48,762 nucleotides of DNA from Apostichopus californicus (Eukaryota; Echinodermata; Holothuroidea; Aspidochirotida; Stichopodidae): assembly GCA_020650975.1 (NCBI GenBank), contig JAIPMN010001824.1, positions 1 to 48,762 of the forward strand, in the 5' to 3' direction. Positions 1-13,600 of this stretch are shown here, in pieces (position 1 is the first letter of the stretch; each line of letters begins with the position of its first letter). A program made the position numbers and the translations under genes. The notes beneath the pieces were generated by a model, which searched no databases, had not been told where the DNA came from, and saw only the letters and a list, made by a program, of their open reading frames with translations.

Positions 1-825
1 ATGTTACAGTACTATATATATGTAACAGTATTTTATATATTGAACAGTACTTTATATATGTAACAGTACTTTATGTAACAGCAGTACTATATATATTTAA
101 CAGTGCTATATATGCAACAGTACTATATATATTTAACAGTACTATATATGTAACAGTACTTCATATATGTAACAGTACTATATACATTTAACATACTTAC
201 TATATGTAACAGTACTTCATATATGTAATAGTACTTTATATATATGTAACAGTACTATATATATTTAACAGTACTATATATGTAACAGTACTTCATATAT
301 GTAATAGTACTATATATATATAATGGTACTTCAGCTAAGTAACACACTTTAGATATGTTACGGTACTATTTAACAGTACTATATATATATAACGGTATTT
401 TATATATGTAACAGTACTATATACATTTAACATACTTACTATTTGTAACAGTACTTCATATATGTAATAGTACTTTATATATATGTAATAGTACTTTATA
501 TATGTAACAGTACTATATATGTAACAGTACTTCATATGTAACAGTATTATGTGTAACAGTACTACATGTATGTAACAGTACTATATATGTAACAGTATTA
601 TGTGTAACAGTACTATATATATGTAACAGTACTTCATATATGTAATAGTACTTTATATTTATGTAACAGTACTATATATAGTAACAGTACTATATATGCA
701 ACAATATTATGTGTAACAGTACTATATTTATGAAACAGTACTTCATATATGTAATAGTACTTTATATATATGTAATAGTACTTTCTATACAGTACTTTAT
801 ATATATGTAACAGTACTTTTAAGAC
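1..825. repeat. AT-rich tandem array, unit ~17-24 bp
   Basis: Degenerate units built on TGTAACAGTACTATATA and variants (ACAGTACTTCATATATGTAA). The array begins at the window edge, so its full length is unknown. It lies downstream of exon O, within the gene's intron or 3' region. No coding potential. Confidence 0.9.
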
Positions 826-1607
826 TTCTAACCCTAGTATTTACAGTTGGTGAATCTTCAGCAGGTGTAAATTAATTATGATTAGAAAGTTTGAAATTGG
901 TTAAATAGTGCCTTGATAGATAACAAGGCCACCACCAGTAGAATTATATTTAACATTATGAATTCAAATGGAGCAGAACTATGGGTCATAAGTTATTAAA
1001 ATTCACATGACTGAACCATTTTACTGCAAGTTTAGACTACCAAAAATTATCAATAACTGAGCTCTTCCAATTGATGATAAATTTGGTGCAATTTTTACTT
1101 TTACCTGTCGGCAACCGATTGCCAAAACAATCCTTCTGTTGCCTAAATTCTATTATCATTAAGTTCATTCGACTTCAACTAGAGGGTGCTCTTTGATATT
1201 AGCCAACCTGAAGTATAAACCATTCTTAGTACTTGTGGAGTGACAGAAAGTTGAAACCATCTATGTATATACATATATATCCCTCTAGCTACACAAACAC
1301 ATGTTGGGATCCCTCTAGCTGCTCTAGATTCACAGGAAACTTAATGAACCATTAGTGTATAACACTACATATACAACATTAGGAATAGTTACATTGTGCC
1401 ATCCTTGGCTTCATACAATAAATCCTAGATTGGAGTGCAACACCCGCAAAGTTCCATCAAATCATTCTAATGTTCTAATCTCAGTTCAGTGAGTGCAATT
1501 GGATATAGTTTAAAGATGGTTTAAACAGCCATGTTCTAAAAACAGCACATTGCTTAGAGAGAGTGCTCTATATGAAAGACAATCAAGAAATTTTCAACAT
1601 AAGTTAC
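826..1607. other. Non-coding stretch downstream of exon O
   Basis: Unique AT-rich sequence. A short duplicated phrase (ATCCCTCTAGCT) occurs near 1280 and 1309. No exon, repeat or RNA gene that I can support. Confidence 0.5.
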
Positions 1608-1656
1608 CTTTAGATCCTCAGCTAAGATCATACTTTGTGTAGTATTTGCTGTTAAC
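1608..1656 (-). CDS. PH-ARP gene, exon O (last exon seen)
   Basis: 49 bases complete a Lys codon and then read LTANTTQSMILAEDLK. The acceptor is TTTTTTCAATCAG and the donor is AAG/GTAACT; phase is 2 in and 0 out. Its start resembles actin DLYANTVLSGGTTMYPG, but the Ser-Gly-Gly adenosine-binding turn is absent, as if about six residues were deleted. No further actin exon is convincing between 840 and 1600. A short in-frame reading near 1102-1140 does not match actin. The gene must continue to the left of the window. Confidence 0.65.
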
Positions 1657-4600
1657 CTGATTGAAAAAAGATCTCTAAAACTTCATCTTTCAAGTCCACC
1701 AGGAACTGGCCTACATGCAGGCTGACAAGCTACGTTTAGGATTATTCTTCATTTATGACTCTTACATCAAAATCTCTTAAAACTAAACATCCAGACAGAC
1801 CAAATTTGAGATATTTGTTGTATTTTTGGTCAGAACTTACTTGCACATATGCCTTCTTACTTCCACGTTGCAGGATTGGATGGCCTTGTAAACTATTGTA
1901 TGCAACCCTGAGTGGTCCTTACCCCACACCTCTGGATGAAATAGACCTTCTGTGCTTCGAAACCTGGAATAGTCAAGTTTGATCATTCTGTGGATGGATA
2001 AAAATATGATTGAATCGTTACACATCCTTTGTAATATTACAAATATGTACATCGCAATATATACTACTAATGGGACCGTAAATGTGACAGTGTGTAGTGC
2101 CACATCAAACCTGGAAAATCCGTTTGTCAGCGTTACGAAAATAATTAGTGCAAGGTTTGAAAAAGTCAATATCTCTCGTGCTCATTAGTACTAACCAAGG
2201 AAGACAGGAATTAGCTGAGGAAAAGGGTGATTTAACTCCTGGACTGATCAAATTTCTAGATATCAAGCGTAATAAATCTGTCTGCAAACATGCCATAATT
2301 CCAAGTTATGTGTATCATTTGAATTTAATATCAGAGTTTAACAGATGAACAGTGAAAGAAATATTAAGTATTCAGAGAGCACGAAACCAGAAAGGAAAAC
2401 AATTCAATCTACAGAATAAAACAGAAACACATAACCAGCAATAGTAATAATGACTATTCAATATAATAAATTGATCAAAATAGATTAAACATAACTAGAA
2501 TTTTGATGAATACCATGAATGCAGAAGGGTTTTTTGTATCATGTGTTCTTTCAATCTAGTGAGGGACCTGCATTACATTAAATACATTGCATTACATTAC
2601 ATTAAATGGGTAAAGTCCACGGTACATAAATCTGTCTGCAAATGTCACATAATTCCAAGTTTTACTTGCAATACATTTCAATCAGCCTTTCACTGTAAAA
2701 GTTAGTTAGCTACAAAAAAAGAATATAAAATATGACTTATCAGTTCAGTGAAATCCTTTAATTCTTTAATCTTTTAATTCTTTAATCCTTTAATTCTTAA
2801 TTCTCATGCCAATCCAAGTCAATTTCACTTCCTATGAACCAGGAATTAGAAACCATGACATCAGCTTTATAGAATAAGAACATAATTATGACAAACACTA
2901 CAGATATTTGATATACATTATTATTCAATACTCACCCAGTGCCATCTGGAATATTAAATTTCTCTAATGAGAGGAATGTACTACAAAGTTCAGGATCTAA
3001 AGAGCAGAATTTGAGTTCAGCCTGGTAGTCCTGGGCCACAAAACAAGCCTAAAATATCCAGAAATGATTAAGAAATAAAGAAATGGATGATTATAGAGAT
3101 TATAAAGAGTAGTGGACATGAGGTGATTGCAATGAAGTAAGGGGAAGAGGAAGGGGAAGAGCTCATGATAGTTTCAATTAGGTATGACCTCAGTACATGT
3201 ACCTCACTCACATATACTTCAGACAACTATGATGTCAAGTATTAATGAAAGAATAGTGGACATTAGGTGAGATGAGGTGATGGCAAGGAAGTAAGGGGAA
3301 GAGGCAGGGCAAAATCTCATAATAGTTTTGATTTAGTTCCCTCTACCAGAAACCCCCCCAAAAAAGAAGAAATACAAAATTTAGTTTGCAATTCAACAAC
3401 TTCAAAATTAACTCAAACCATTATGAAACCTTAAACTTATCATTGAATATGGATTTAAAATGCCTATTCAGTGTAGTATGTGATATAATGAACAGTTTCA
3501 ACATTGGACTCACCTTTTCTTTTAAGTACCGACTGATAATTGTCTCAACTTCTGAGAAGAATCTAGCAAAAGAAAACAAAAGGAAATTAACTTTATAAAA
3601 ACAATACTGGCTGTGACTTGATTCTATAGGCTACAAGTTACCAGCTGTGACTTGATTCTAATTGGCCTACTAGTTACCAGATGTGACTTGATTCTGATTG
3701 TTCAACATGTTACCACTTGTAACTTGATTCTAATTATTCTTCAAGTTACCAGCTGTGACTTTATTTAAATATTCTACGAGTAATAAGCTGGGACTTGATT
3801 CTAGTCACTATACTTGTTACCAGATGTGACTTGATTATGATGATTCTACAAGTTATCAGCTGTGGCTGTGATTTGATTCTGATTATTCTACAAGTTACCA
3901 AATGTGACTTGATTTTAACTATTCTACAAATTACAAGATGTGACTTGATACTGATTATCATACAAATTACTAACTGTGATGACTTGATTCTGATTGTTCA
4001 ACAAGTTACCAAATGTGACTTGATTTTAACTATTCTACAAATTACAAGATGTGACTTGATACTGATTGCTCAAGAAGTTACCGCATGAGACTTGATTCTA
4101 ATTATTCTACAAGATGCCTGCTGTGACTTGATTCTAATTGGCCTACTAGTTACCAGATATGACTTGATCATGATTATTCTACATGTTACCAGATGTGACT
4201 TGATTCTGATTATTCAACAAGTTACCAGCTGTGACTCGATTCTGATTATTCAACAAGTTATCAGCTGTGACTTGATTCCAATGTCTTACAAGTTACCTGT
4301 GTCCAGATTCTGTTAGAAGCCTTGTTAGTGTTTCTGTGATTTGTCGTCCACCAAATGGAAGCCTACAAACTCCTTTCTCCACAACGAACCCATCCACAAT
4401 AGGAACAACATCTAACTTCTCACCAAGGTTTACTGCAAAATGAGAAAAATGCAAAACTTGGTTACCTCTAGTACATGTCCTCATACAGAAAGTCCTGAAA
4501 ACAACATAGATATTTTATGCTTTCAATCTTTCACCAAGTTCAATAATATGCAATATTTGTTTTAAACAATAATTGTAGTATTTGTAAAGTAACTAGTGCA

Positions 4601-7600
4601 ATGTTTTCTATTAGAAAGAAGTTTTCCTGTCCTTCAATATGCTAGTACTTACCCTCAGAAGCCACACCATGCCCTGATTCATACTTCTGTATCAGGCCAA
4701 GCATCATTTAATTCATTACAAAAACATACCCTAGTTATGGTACTTTTATTCTATTTTGTGATTAAAAACAGCAGACATTCTGTATATTTTCCTCATCTGT
4801 TGTGACATGATCGATTTTAGTGACCAGTGTTCTTTGTTTTGTTTATTTGAAGTGGGAAAGAAATGCAAGTATTATTATTATGTATCATTGCACAATCACC
4901 AGTGATCACTTATTCAAACATTTTATCAACTAATGTGAGCAAAGATGTTATATTACTGTACCTGATTGACCAGGAATGACAGGTTGCAGCAAATCAATAA
5001 ACTAACATAAGCCGCAACACATGAATATGTGACTGCTGATTTCATTGCGGTATTACCAGCCTGCAATCACCTCAAACAAGAATGAACTAATGCCTGATCA
5101 GCCCTCAAACAGACAATTAAATACACACACTTTGTCTAGACTAGTCACTCACTGCTCCCTAATGACCCTTCCCCATGACCTTACCTCTAACCTCCTTGAT
5201 CCCAATGTTTGCTCCAGGGAATGGTTCAACTAATCTGTTTTTCACTTATCACATTATCACTCCTTTATGAAGGTTCAGGTAGGTGACAATTACAACTTCC
5301 ATCTGCTGTCTGTGATTGGTTTCAAGGTTAACTAATGATCAGAGGAAGCTAATTAGTACTTTAATGATGTTCTCCTCAACTAATAGAGGTGATCGGTTAC
5401 TGAACCTTGGCTTTAGGTCACAAATAGAACATTTAGACTTTACATATTTGGAATTCTCAAGTTGGTTAATGCTCACAAGAGGTATACGTAAAACAGCACA
5501 ATGATACCATTGAACTGCAGCATTACCTCATAGTAATTCAATTAGCTTATTTAGACCCATCAGTCAGAGGAAACCTTGCCAGAGCACGTGTGAAATGATT
5601 ATTTGCTCCACTGTTAGACCTAGGTAATTGCAACATTACCTAATAATGTATGAATAAGTTAACTTACCTATGATATTACAAGATGTAAGATCTGAACTTG
5701 TTGCTAGATACCACCACTATTACCTAACACAGTAACATTCAGTGTGCTTATCTACAATGCCTGAGTACAGAGACATCAGTGCTTGTTGCTAGATACCACC
5801 ATTATTACCTAACACAGTAACATTCAGTGTGCTTACCTACAATGCCTGAGTACAGAGACATCAGTGCTTGTTGCTAGATACCACCATTATTACCTAACAC
5901 AGTAACATTCAGTGTGCTTACCTACAATGTAGTCAGTGCTTGTTGCTAGATACCACCATTATTAATTACCTAACATAGTAACATTCAGTGTGCTTACCTA
6001 CAATGTCTGAGTACAGAGACATCAGTGCTTGTTGCTAGATATTACCTAACACAGTAACATTCAGTGTGCTTACCTACAATGCCTGAGTACAGAGACATCA
6101 GTGCTTGTTGCTAGATACCACCATTATTACCTAACACAGTAACATTCAGTGTGCTTACCTACAATGCCTGAGGTAGCCGTGTAAGAGTACAGAGACATCA
6201 GTGCTTGTTGCTAGTTACCACCATTATTACCTAACAGAGTAACATTCAGTGTGCTTACCTACAATGCCTAAGTACAGAGACATCAGTGCTTGTTGCTAGA
6301 TACCACCACTATTACCTAACACACTAACATTCAGTGTGCTTACCTACAATGTAGTCAGTGCTTGTTGCTAGATACCACCATTCAATGTGCTTACCTACAA
6401 TGCCTGAGGTAGCCGTGTAAGAGTACAGAGACATCAGTGCTTGTTGCTAGTTACCACCATTATTAACTAACACAGTAACATTCAGTGTGCTTACCTACAA
6501 TGCCCGAGGTAGCCTTGTAAGAGTACAGAGACATCAGTGCATGTTGCTAGTTACCACCATTATTACCTAACACAGTAACATTCAGTGTGCATGCTTACCT
6601 ACAATGCCTGAGGTAGCCTTGTAAGAGTACAGAGACATCAGTGCTTGTTGCTAGATACCACCATTATTACCTAACACAGTAACATTCAGTGTGCTTACCT
6701 ACAATGCCTGAGGTAGCCTTGTAAGAGTACAGAGACATCAGTGCTTGTTCTTGTATATAGATACCTTCAACATAAAACTGATCAAACACCATCTCAACTA
6801 TTTTCTCCTGAAAGAAAAATAAAACCAGTAGTTTAATTTTATTGAGTAACACTTGGATGATATTATTCTATCTTTAGGAAACATCCCTTACATAGACTGT
6901 ATTATCTAAAACAGAGACAAATAAAACGGCATTTGTTTTGATTTGAACATAAATTACATTCTCACTACATAAATCTCATCAACAACATCTTATAAATTTC
7001 AACATTTGCTGATAATTCAGGGCCTGATCAGATCTGTTATTCTGTAAACTCAACAATATAAATTGAATATACTGAATTATAGCTGTTTTCTTTAAGATAA
7101 CATTTTAATGTCAGAAAATATTGAACCCATCTTTTCCTATGTATTCAATGGTACCAGTGTTCAAATTGTCTGTTCAGTTGAAACAAACTTTACAGACAAA
7201 TTTATTCACCACTCACATCCAAAACAATAGCACTTTGTTAACAAACCAAGAACCTGTAAATTGTTCAACATGGCAATGACAGTCCAATCGTAAAGCTACA
7301 CCAACAAACTTACTGTAGACTTTGGTCCAAGGTTGAAGGGCACCACCAGCATCACGGTGTACGGTCTGGGATCAATTTTGAGTTCTGTAAAAGCCGTATC
7401 TAAGAGGCCCTCTATTAGCTGCAAATTGAGTTTGAACTGTTGAAATAAACAACAACAGGTGTTAGAAATAAGTGGATATCTGTTTCCAACATGATACGCC
7501 TCACAAATCAAGCATACCGTCCCATTCATTTAAACAGGGACTGATCATGAATATTCATTAGCTCAAAGAGACAGTCAACCATTAACTTCCACACTCCCTC

Positions 7601-10600
7601 ACTAGGAAGTATCCATAGGAAATATTCTTGTCCATTCAAGAAGACACAAACCCAAACATCCTCATCATTGGTCTGTGTGAACAACTTCCCCAAACAGATC
7701 ACAGATTTATGTTCCTTCAAACACAAGGCTGGAGACTTGAGCAAGTCTTAATATTACATCATCGAGCCACATGTGCTGCAATCTGTTACGTTTTTCTTTA
7801 TTTCTTTGCAATGTTTATTTTCTACAAATGGAGATGTGTTTTGCAAATGCTGATTCTAAAATATTGTAGCTGGTTACATGACCACATCATGGCATTGGTT
7901 TCAGGGTCAAAACTGTTATCATTCCACCTCAGAAATATGAAATGAAAAACAAATAGAAGGAAAAGTTTTCAGATCCTAGAGCAATCATGACATCACAGAT
8001 TTATCAAATGACAGCTTCTAGACATGACTCTTAAACTACAACATCTCCCAACCGGTGCAAGACTTACTTAGCTGCTTGAGGGAGTTTGTCTTCACAAATA
8101 CCTATGTCACACTAGCTAACTATGATGGTTGGTGTCCCCTTTAATTAACTGGGGAAATATGAAGGGTGCAAGACCATCCCAATCAGCCACTGACTCAAAT
8201 CTGTTTATTTCTGTACCTTGCTAAGTTATGTCATAGTCAAGTTGGATGATTCTATCCACATAAGATAACATGAAGGGTGTTCTCTGTTCAATATGTACAG
8301 CTAGAGTATGTTGGTAATATATGATTAGTTCTGTTGCCTTTCATGGATCAACTGTTCTCATATCCCTCCACATGGTAATTTATTTATCAAATTTGACTTC
8401 AGTTCACGGTTACACAGACCATCAAGGACAGCTATTCTACAGTAACACACATATTAGTACACAAAGTACACAAAGAGTACTTGTGGGTTTTCAAATATTA
8501 AACTTATAATACAAAATTATATGAACTTGTCAAGTACCAAGCCATATAGGCTTATGCACTGATCCATGCCAAATTCAAAAGTTCAATTTATTATAGTTTT
8601 TAGGTCAATTGACCTTTTCAGTGAAAATAGTTCACCTTGAACAGATAGTTAAGACTAATCTAAAGTACGCTTACTACTCGTACACCCAATATTAACCAGT
8701 CTGGTTACCAGTCTATCAGATATCCACAGACACCCAATATTAGCCAGTCTGGTAATCAGTCTAATAGATATCCACAAACATCCAGTATGTGCCAGTCTGT
8801 CAGTCACAAACACCATTTAAGTGATCATGAGAACATTAGGTTATTACATTTAAGTGATATTTGTTACATTTTATTCAAGTTCGTCACTATTACATGTTTA
8901 TGTAGATTCCCTCACTTCTATTTATTTTAAGGACCTTTAATCCTTGAGATTTGTAAATTTGACATCATGAACTCTTTAACAACAGACTTCCTGTTCATCA
9001 ATAGACAGAAAAGCCCAAGTGAATTTGTTAACTGAACCTTTTCAGACTGCAGGAAATTAACAGGTAAGCAGTGGCGTTTAATTTAATTAAATGACGTAGA
9101 CTTTGCTGGAAACCATAAGTTCCTACATCCTTGTTTCATACAGTAATTAGAATCAGATCATTACAAATACAAACAGCTCTCATAACAACAAGTATGGAAT
9201 CTATCCTACATGTGTCAGGTAGGAATACATACCAGTGGTGTTACACAGCTGTTTCCATCAGTGAGGGGGTAGCTGATGAGATGGGTTATATGATGGGACA
9301 GGGTAGTTGGCACATCTTACTATAACTTATCACATTGAGTCTAATGAGGATATGTTTTGACAACAAGTGTGGAATCTATCCTACATGTGTCAGGTAGGAA
9401 TACACACCAGTGGTGTTACCAGAGCTGTTTCCATCAGTGAGGGGGAGGCTGATGAGATGGGTCAGATTATGGAACAGCTATAGGGTAGTTGGCATATCTT
9501 ACTATAACCTATCAAATTGAGTCTAATGAGGATATGTTTTGTAACCTATTGATATATCCAGAATGGTAAACCTCGAGACAATAGCTCTGTTGTATTTATT
9601 AGTAATAATTGTATTAATTAATTGTAGTTCCCATGCTTGTGTAGGATTATCATCTTAAACATATTTCGATGAACATTTTATTATGCAAATATGGCTATTT
9701 CATAATTTCCTGATCTATTTTTCCTGAAGACATAATGAGTTTGATGCTTGTCTCAAACCAGTCTTGTATACCACTGTTTACCACTATTTAATGTCATCTA
9801 TGCATCATAAGCAAGCTCATGATCATATAGCAATGATAAACACATGTGTAGTACTAGCTGGGGCATCCATTACTGTCATATATTGTGAGTACCTTCTAAC
9901 TACACATACATACACACTTCCCTTTTAACTGTGTTAATATCATATCATTCAGATACTGATCTAATCTCAATACTTTTAATTCAAGAAAAAAGGATTGAGT
10001 ATTTTGGAATTAACATCGTTACCTGCTCCAGCCTTGGAGGTCTTTGAAGTGGAAAGACTACTTTGGCATTTGCTCTAGCTTGAGGAGTAAAAGCATCAAA
10101 GCCGTAGACGACAGAGTCCTTGTTCCTGTGATTGACTGCAGCAGCACTAGGAAAGAACCGCTGAGGATACACAGCGTCACAATCAGAGAGTATGCCAGCC
10201 CTGACAGAACAGGACCCGATATCAATAATCACCACAGACTGGAAGAGAGGGGGAGAATACAGATGTGTAATCATAGATGAGTTAATCAGAGAGTATACCA
10301 GCCCTGACAGAACAGGACCCGATATCAATAATCACCACAGACTGGAAGAGAGGGGGAGAGTTCAGAAGTGTAATCATAGATGATGTAAATATACAGGGAT
10401 GATCACTGAAAACAAACACTGGACTGCTGCATCATGATTCATAATTGGAAACATTAATTATCGTGAGAGAAAGAGATTTTATTATGCAGGTAGTAAGTCT
10501 ACAGAAGGGAATGATGGTAAGTTTTGCATTTGATCTGAATTCTGGTGAACTTACAAACCTTAATTCATGGAAAACCAGTAGTTGAAGGATTCACTAGCTA

Positions 10601-13600
10601 AGTACATTCTCTTTCAAGAAATCTGACATAAAACTTTGCCTTAATTGTGAGATACATACTGATCATATTGAAGCACAAATTAAAACCAGTACAGTATAAA
10701 TCAGGGTGAAACAGCATCTATTCCATACCTCCCTCAACCCCAATCCCCTCCATCCCCCCCCCCCCAAACTAAATAAAAGACAAAGGGAATGTTAATGTAT
10801 TCTGATAGACTACAGGTAAATAAAACTTTCTTAAATTATTCTGCAATGTAAACTATTACATTAATGTTTGGTGTCAAAGACTTTAATCATGTCAGCTTTG
10901 CCTGTATATGATCAATGCAAAGATATCAATAAACTAATATGACTTTAAATCCTTGAACCAAGCAACTACAAACAGTTATTACCTTTGTGATTGTGTTGAT
11001 TAGAGACGATCTCTGACATACATAAAAACCAGTTTCAACATTCAGGATGGCCTTCCAGTCCTCAAACTCCATCTTTGTGGCACATCGAAGAAGGAGTACT
11101 CGCCCCCTCTAAGAAAAAAAAAAAAAATGAGGGAATTCAGACATGAGCATATTAGGAGCACATAGTATGCCCTAATGGACATGAGCATATCAGGAGCATA
11201 TATGGTACGCCATAATGGACATGAGCATATCAGGAGCAATATGGTACGCCATAATGGACATGAGCATATTAGGAGCATATGGTATGCCCTAATGGACATG
11301 AGCATATCAGGAGCATATATGGTACGCCATAATGGACATGAGCATATCAGGAGCAATATGGTACGCCATAATGGACATGAGCATATTAGGAGCATATGGT
11401 ATGCCCTAATGGACATGAGCATATTAGGAGCATAGATGGTATGTCCTAATGGACATGAGCATATTAGGAGCATAGATGGTATGCCCTAATGGACAGGAGC
11501 ATATTAGGAGCATATGGTATGCCCTAATGAACAAGAGCATATTAGGAGCATATGGTATGCCCTCATGGACATGAGCATATTAGGAGCATATGGTATGCCC
11601 TAATGGACATGAGCATATTAGGAGCATATGGTATGCCCTAATGGACATGAGCATATTAGGAGCATATGGTATGCCCTCATGGACATGAGCATATTAGGAG
11701 CATATGGTATGCCCTAATGGACATGAGCATATTAGGAGCATATGGTATGCCCTCATGGACATGGGCATATTAGGAGCTGATGGTATGCCCTAATGGACAT
11801 GAGCATATTAGGAGCATATGGTATGCCCTAATGGACATGAGCATATTAGGAGCATATGGTATGCCCTAATGGACATGAGCATATTAGGAGCATATGGTAT
11901 GCCCTAATGGACATGAGGATTTTAGGAGCATATGGTATGCCCTAACGGTTGATAAAGAAACATCTTGTATTCTGAATGGTCATAGTGTAGGCAGTAGGAA
12001 TTGGTAGGGGGGGGGGGCTGGGAGAGGGTGTGGTGGCTAGTTACTTGGTGCTATATTCGATGCATATTTGCAGCTGAACCACAATAAGGGTTTTGCTAAG
12101 TAGTAGAATTTTTGGTTGGTGCTTGGAATTCATATTACCATTATTAAATAGGGAGTCTCTTACTTTGTTAAGTCTTTTTTAGACTTTATAGGAGATTTTC
12201 CTTTCCCATTGTAGACAATTGGCGATAAAAACAAATAACTGAATTAAAAATAGTAATTTTTATACAGCTTAGAAGAATTAGACTTTGCTTGCATTATCAA
12301 TGGTAACTTTCACTTTTAAAAGAAAATTGCAACTAAACAATCTACCTCTACATCATATTATATGTCTAACCTGGCAATTTGAATCCATAAATGTGCAGAA
12401 AACTATTCCTACCGCTACACAAGACCTATTCTTGTGCAATACATAACATGTCAGCAGTAGAAGGTCCTATGACCTTTCAAAATGACTTTCCTTGAACCTA
12501 ACATCCTGTTCTTCGGATCACATATCAGATAGATCATTAACCCTGACTTGTTTTCTTTGGCAGGAAATTCAAATTCCTTTCCAGAAATATCTGTCCATAT
12601 CAAGAGACTTAAAGGTAAAGTACAATCAAGCTCTCCACCAACTAACTGCAATTAAAGTAAAATCAAGCTCTCCACTGGTAGTCTAAACTGCAATTAAAGT
12701 AAAATCAAGCTCTCCACTTACAGTCCTAGCAATGTAAATTAAAGTTCTGTATGCATGTAGTTATAACATTCGTCCATCCATCCGTCAATCTATCTATCTG
12801 TTTATTTATTATAATAAAAACTAAGCAAATGTAACTGCATCTATCTCTATGTTAAATAATCCTGTTAGGTAGTTTCTCACTGTTACATTTATGCGTGGAC
12901 TTGCTATGAAGTACAAACTTTGCAATGAAACTAATCAGTGCAAACAAAGAACTTAAAATGGTGAATAGTAACATTCAAACTTCTTCAACATCAACCCATC
13001 CTCCACCTCCCTCCCCAACCCCTTCAATTCCTTCACCATATCAGAGGACTGATCCAACTCCCAGAAAACAAATATGAACTTCTCAAAGTATATAACAATA
13101 GAAGCAAAAGGTTTGTAAATGAAACAAGAGAGCAATCCATGTTGTTGCAGATCTCATTTCCTCCATGATGGAAGTGATTGTTTCATGATTAATGTTGTTC
13201 TTAGTTGCATTTAGAGATAACAAATGATTACAATGCTTGTGTTAGGTTACAATCAACCCAGCACTTTAACCTAAGAAGACGAAAAAGCTCTTTTTGCCAA
13301 CAAAAACCTTGTTTTATGGTTGTTGCAATCAGAATATGGCGGAGTGTTAGCTCAGTGGTTAACGTCGGTGCCTTTCAATCATAAGGTCTCCGGTTCGAGT
13401 AACTCCCAGATTAAGGTATGTCGTCCAGTTACAGAGTTGTTGACAATTGACAATTCATAATCATGGACGTTAAATATGAATCTACAGTAAGAGACTGACT
13501 TCGGTCAGCTTGCGGTTTTGATAAGCCAATGAGGCTTCTTCGCGAGTTCCTGCTTGCAGGAGGATCTAAAATACATACATACATACAATATGCACTCACC

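Larger units (their letters stand above)
7437..10022. other. Intron H-I
   Basis: Mostly unique. Exon H and exon I join without a gap relative to the actin fold, so no further exon is needed here. It holds the small repeat at 8680-8790 and the 175-bp duplication at 9186-9540. Confidence 0.55.

Noticed and set aside
1102..1140. Small exon ATEGLFWQSVADR continuing the ARP
   Set aside because: It has AG/GT borders and fits the phase, but the sequence does not align convincingly with the actin C-terminal region.
1971..1977. Acceptor ATTCCAG as the start of exon N
   Set aside because: It also fits the phase but deletes the strand before FRSTEGLF; the acceptor at 1988 restores the actin alignment.
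3761..4316. Leucine/isoleucine-rich repeat proteins
   Set aside because: Translations of the 35-bp intronic array with no gene context.
11042..11473. Long repetitive open readings on both strands
   Set aside because: They arise from the 38/39-bp minisatellite. The true exon G lies in another frame at 11108-10983.
13341..13412. Functional tRNA gene
   Set aside because: The tRNA-like head is joined to a SINE body and tail that occurs again at 40938 without the head, and the acceptor stem pairs poorly.
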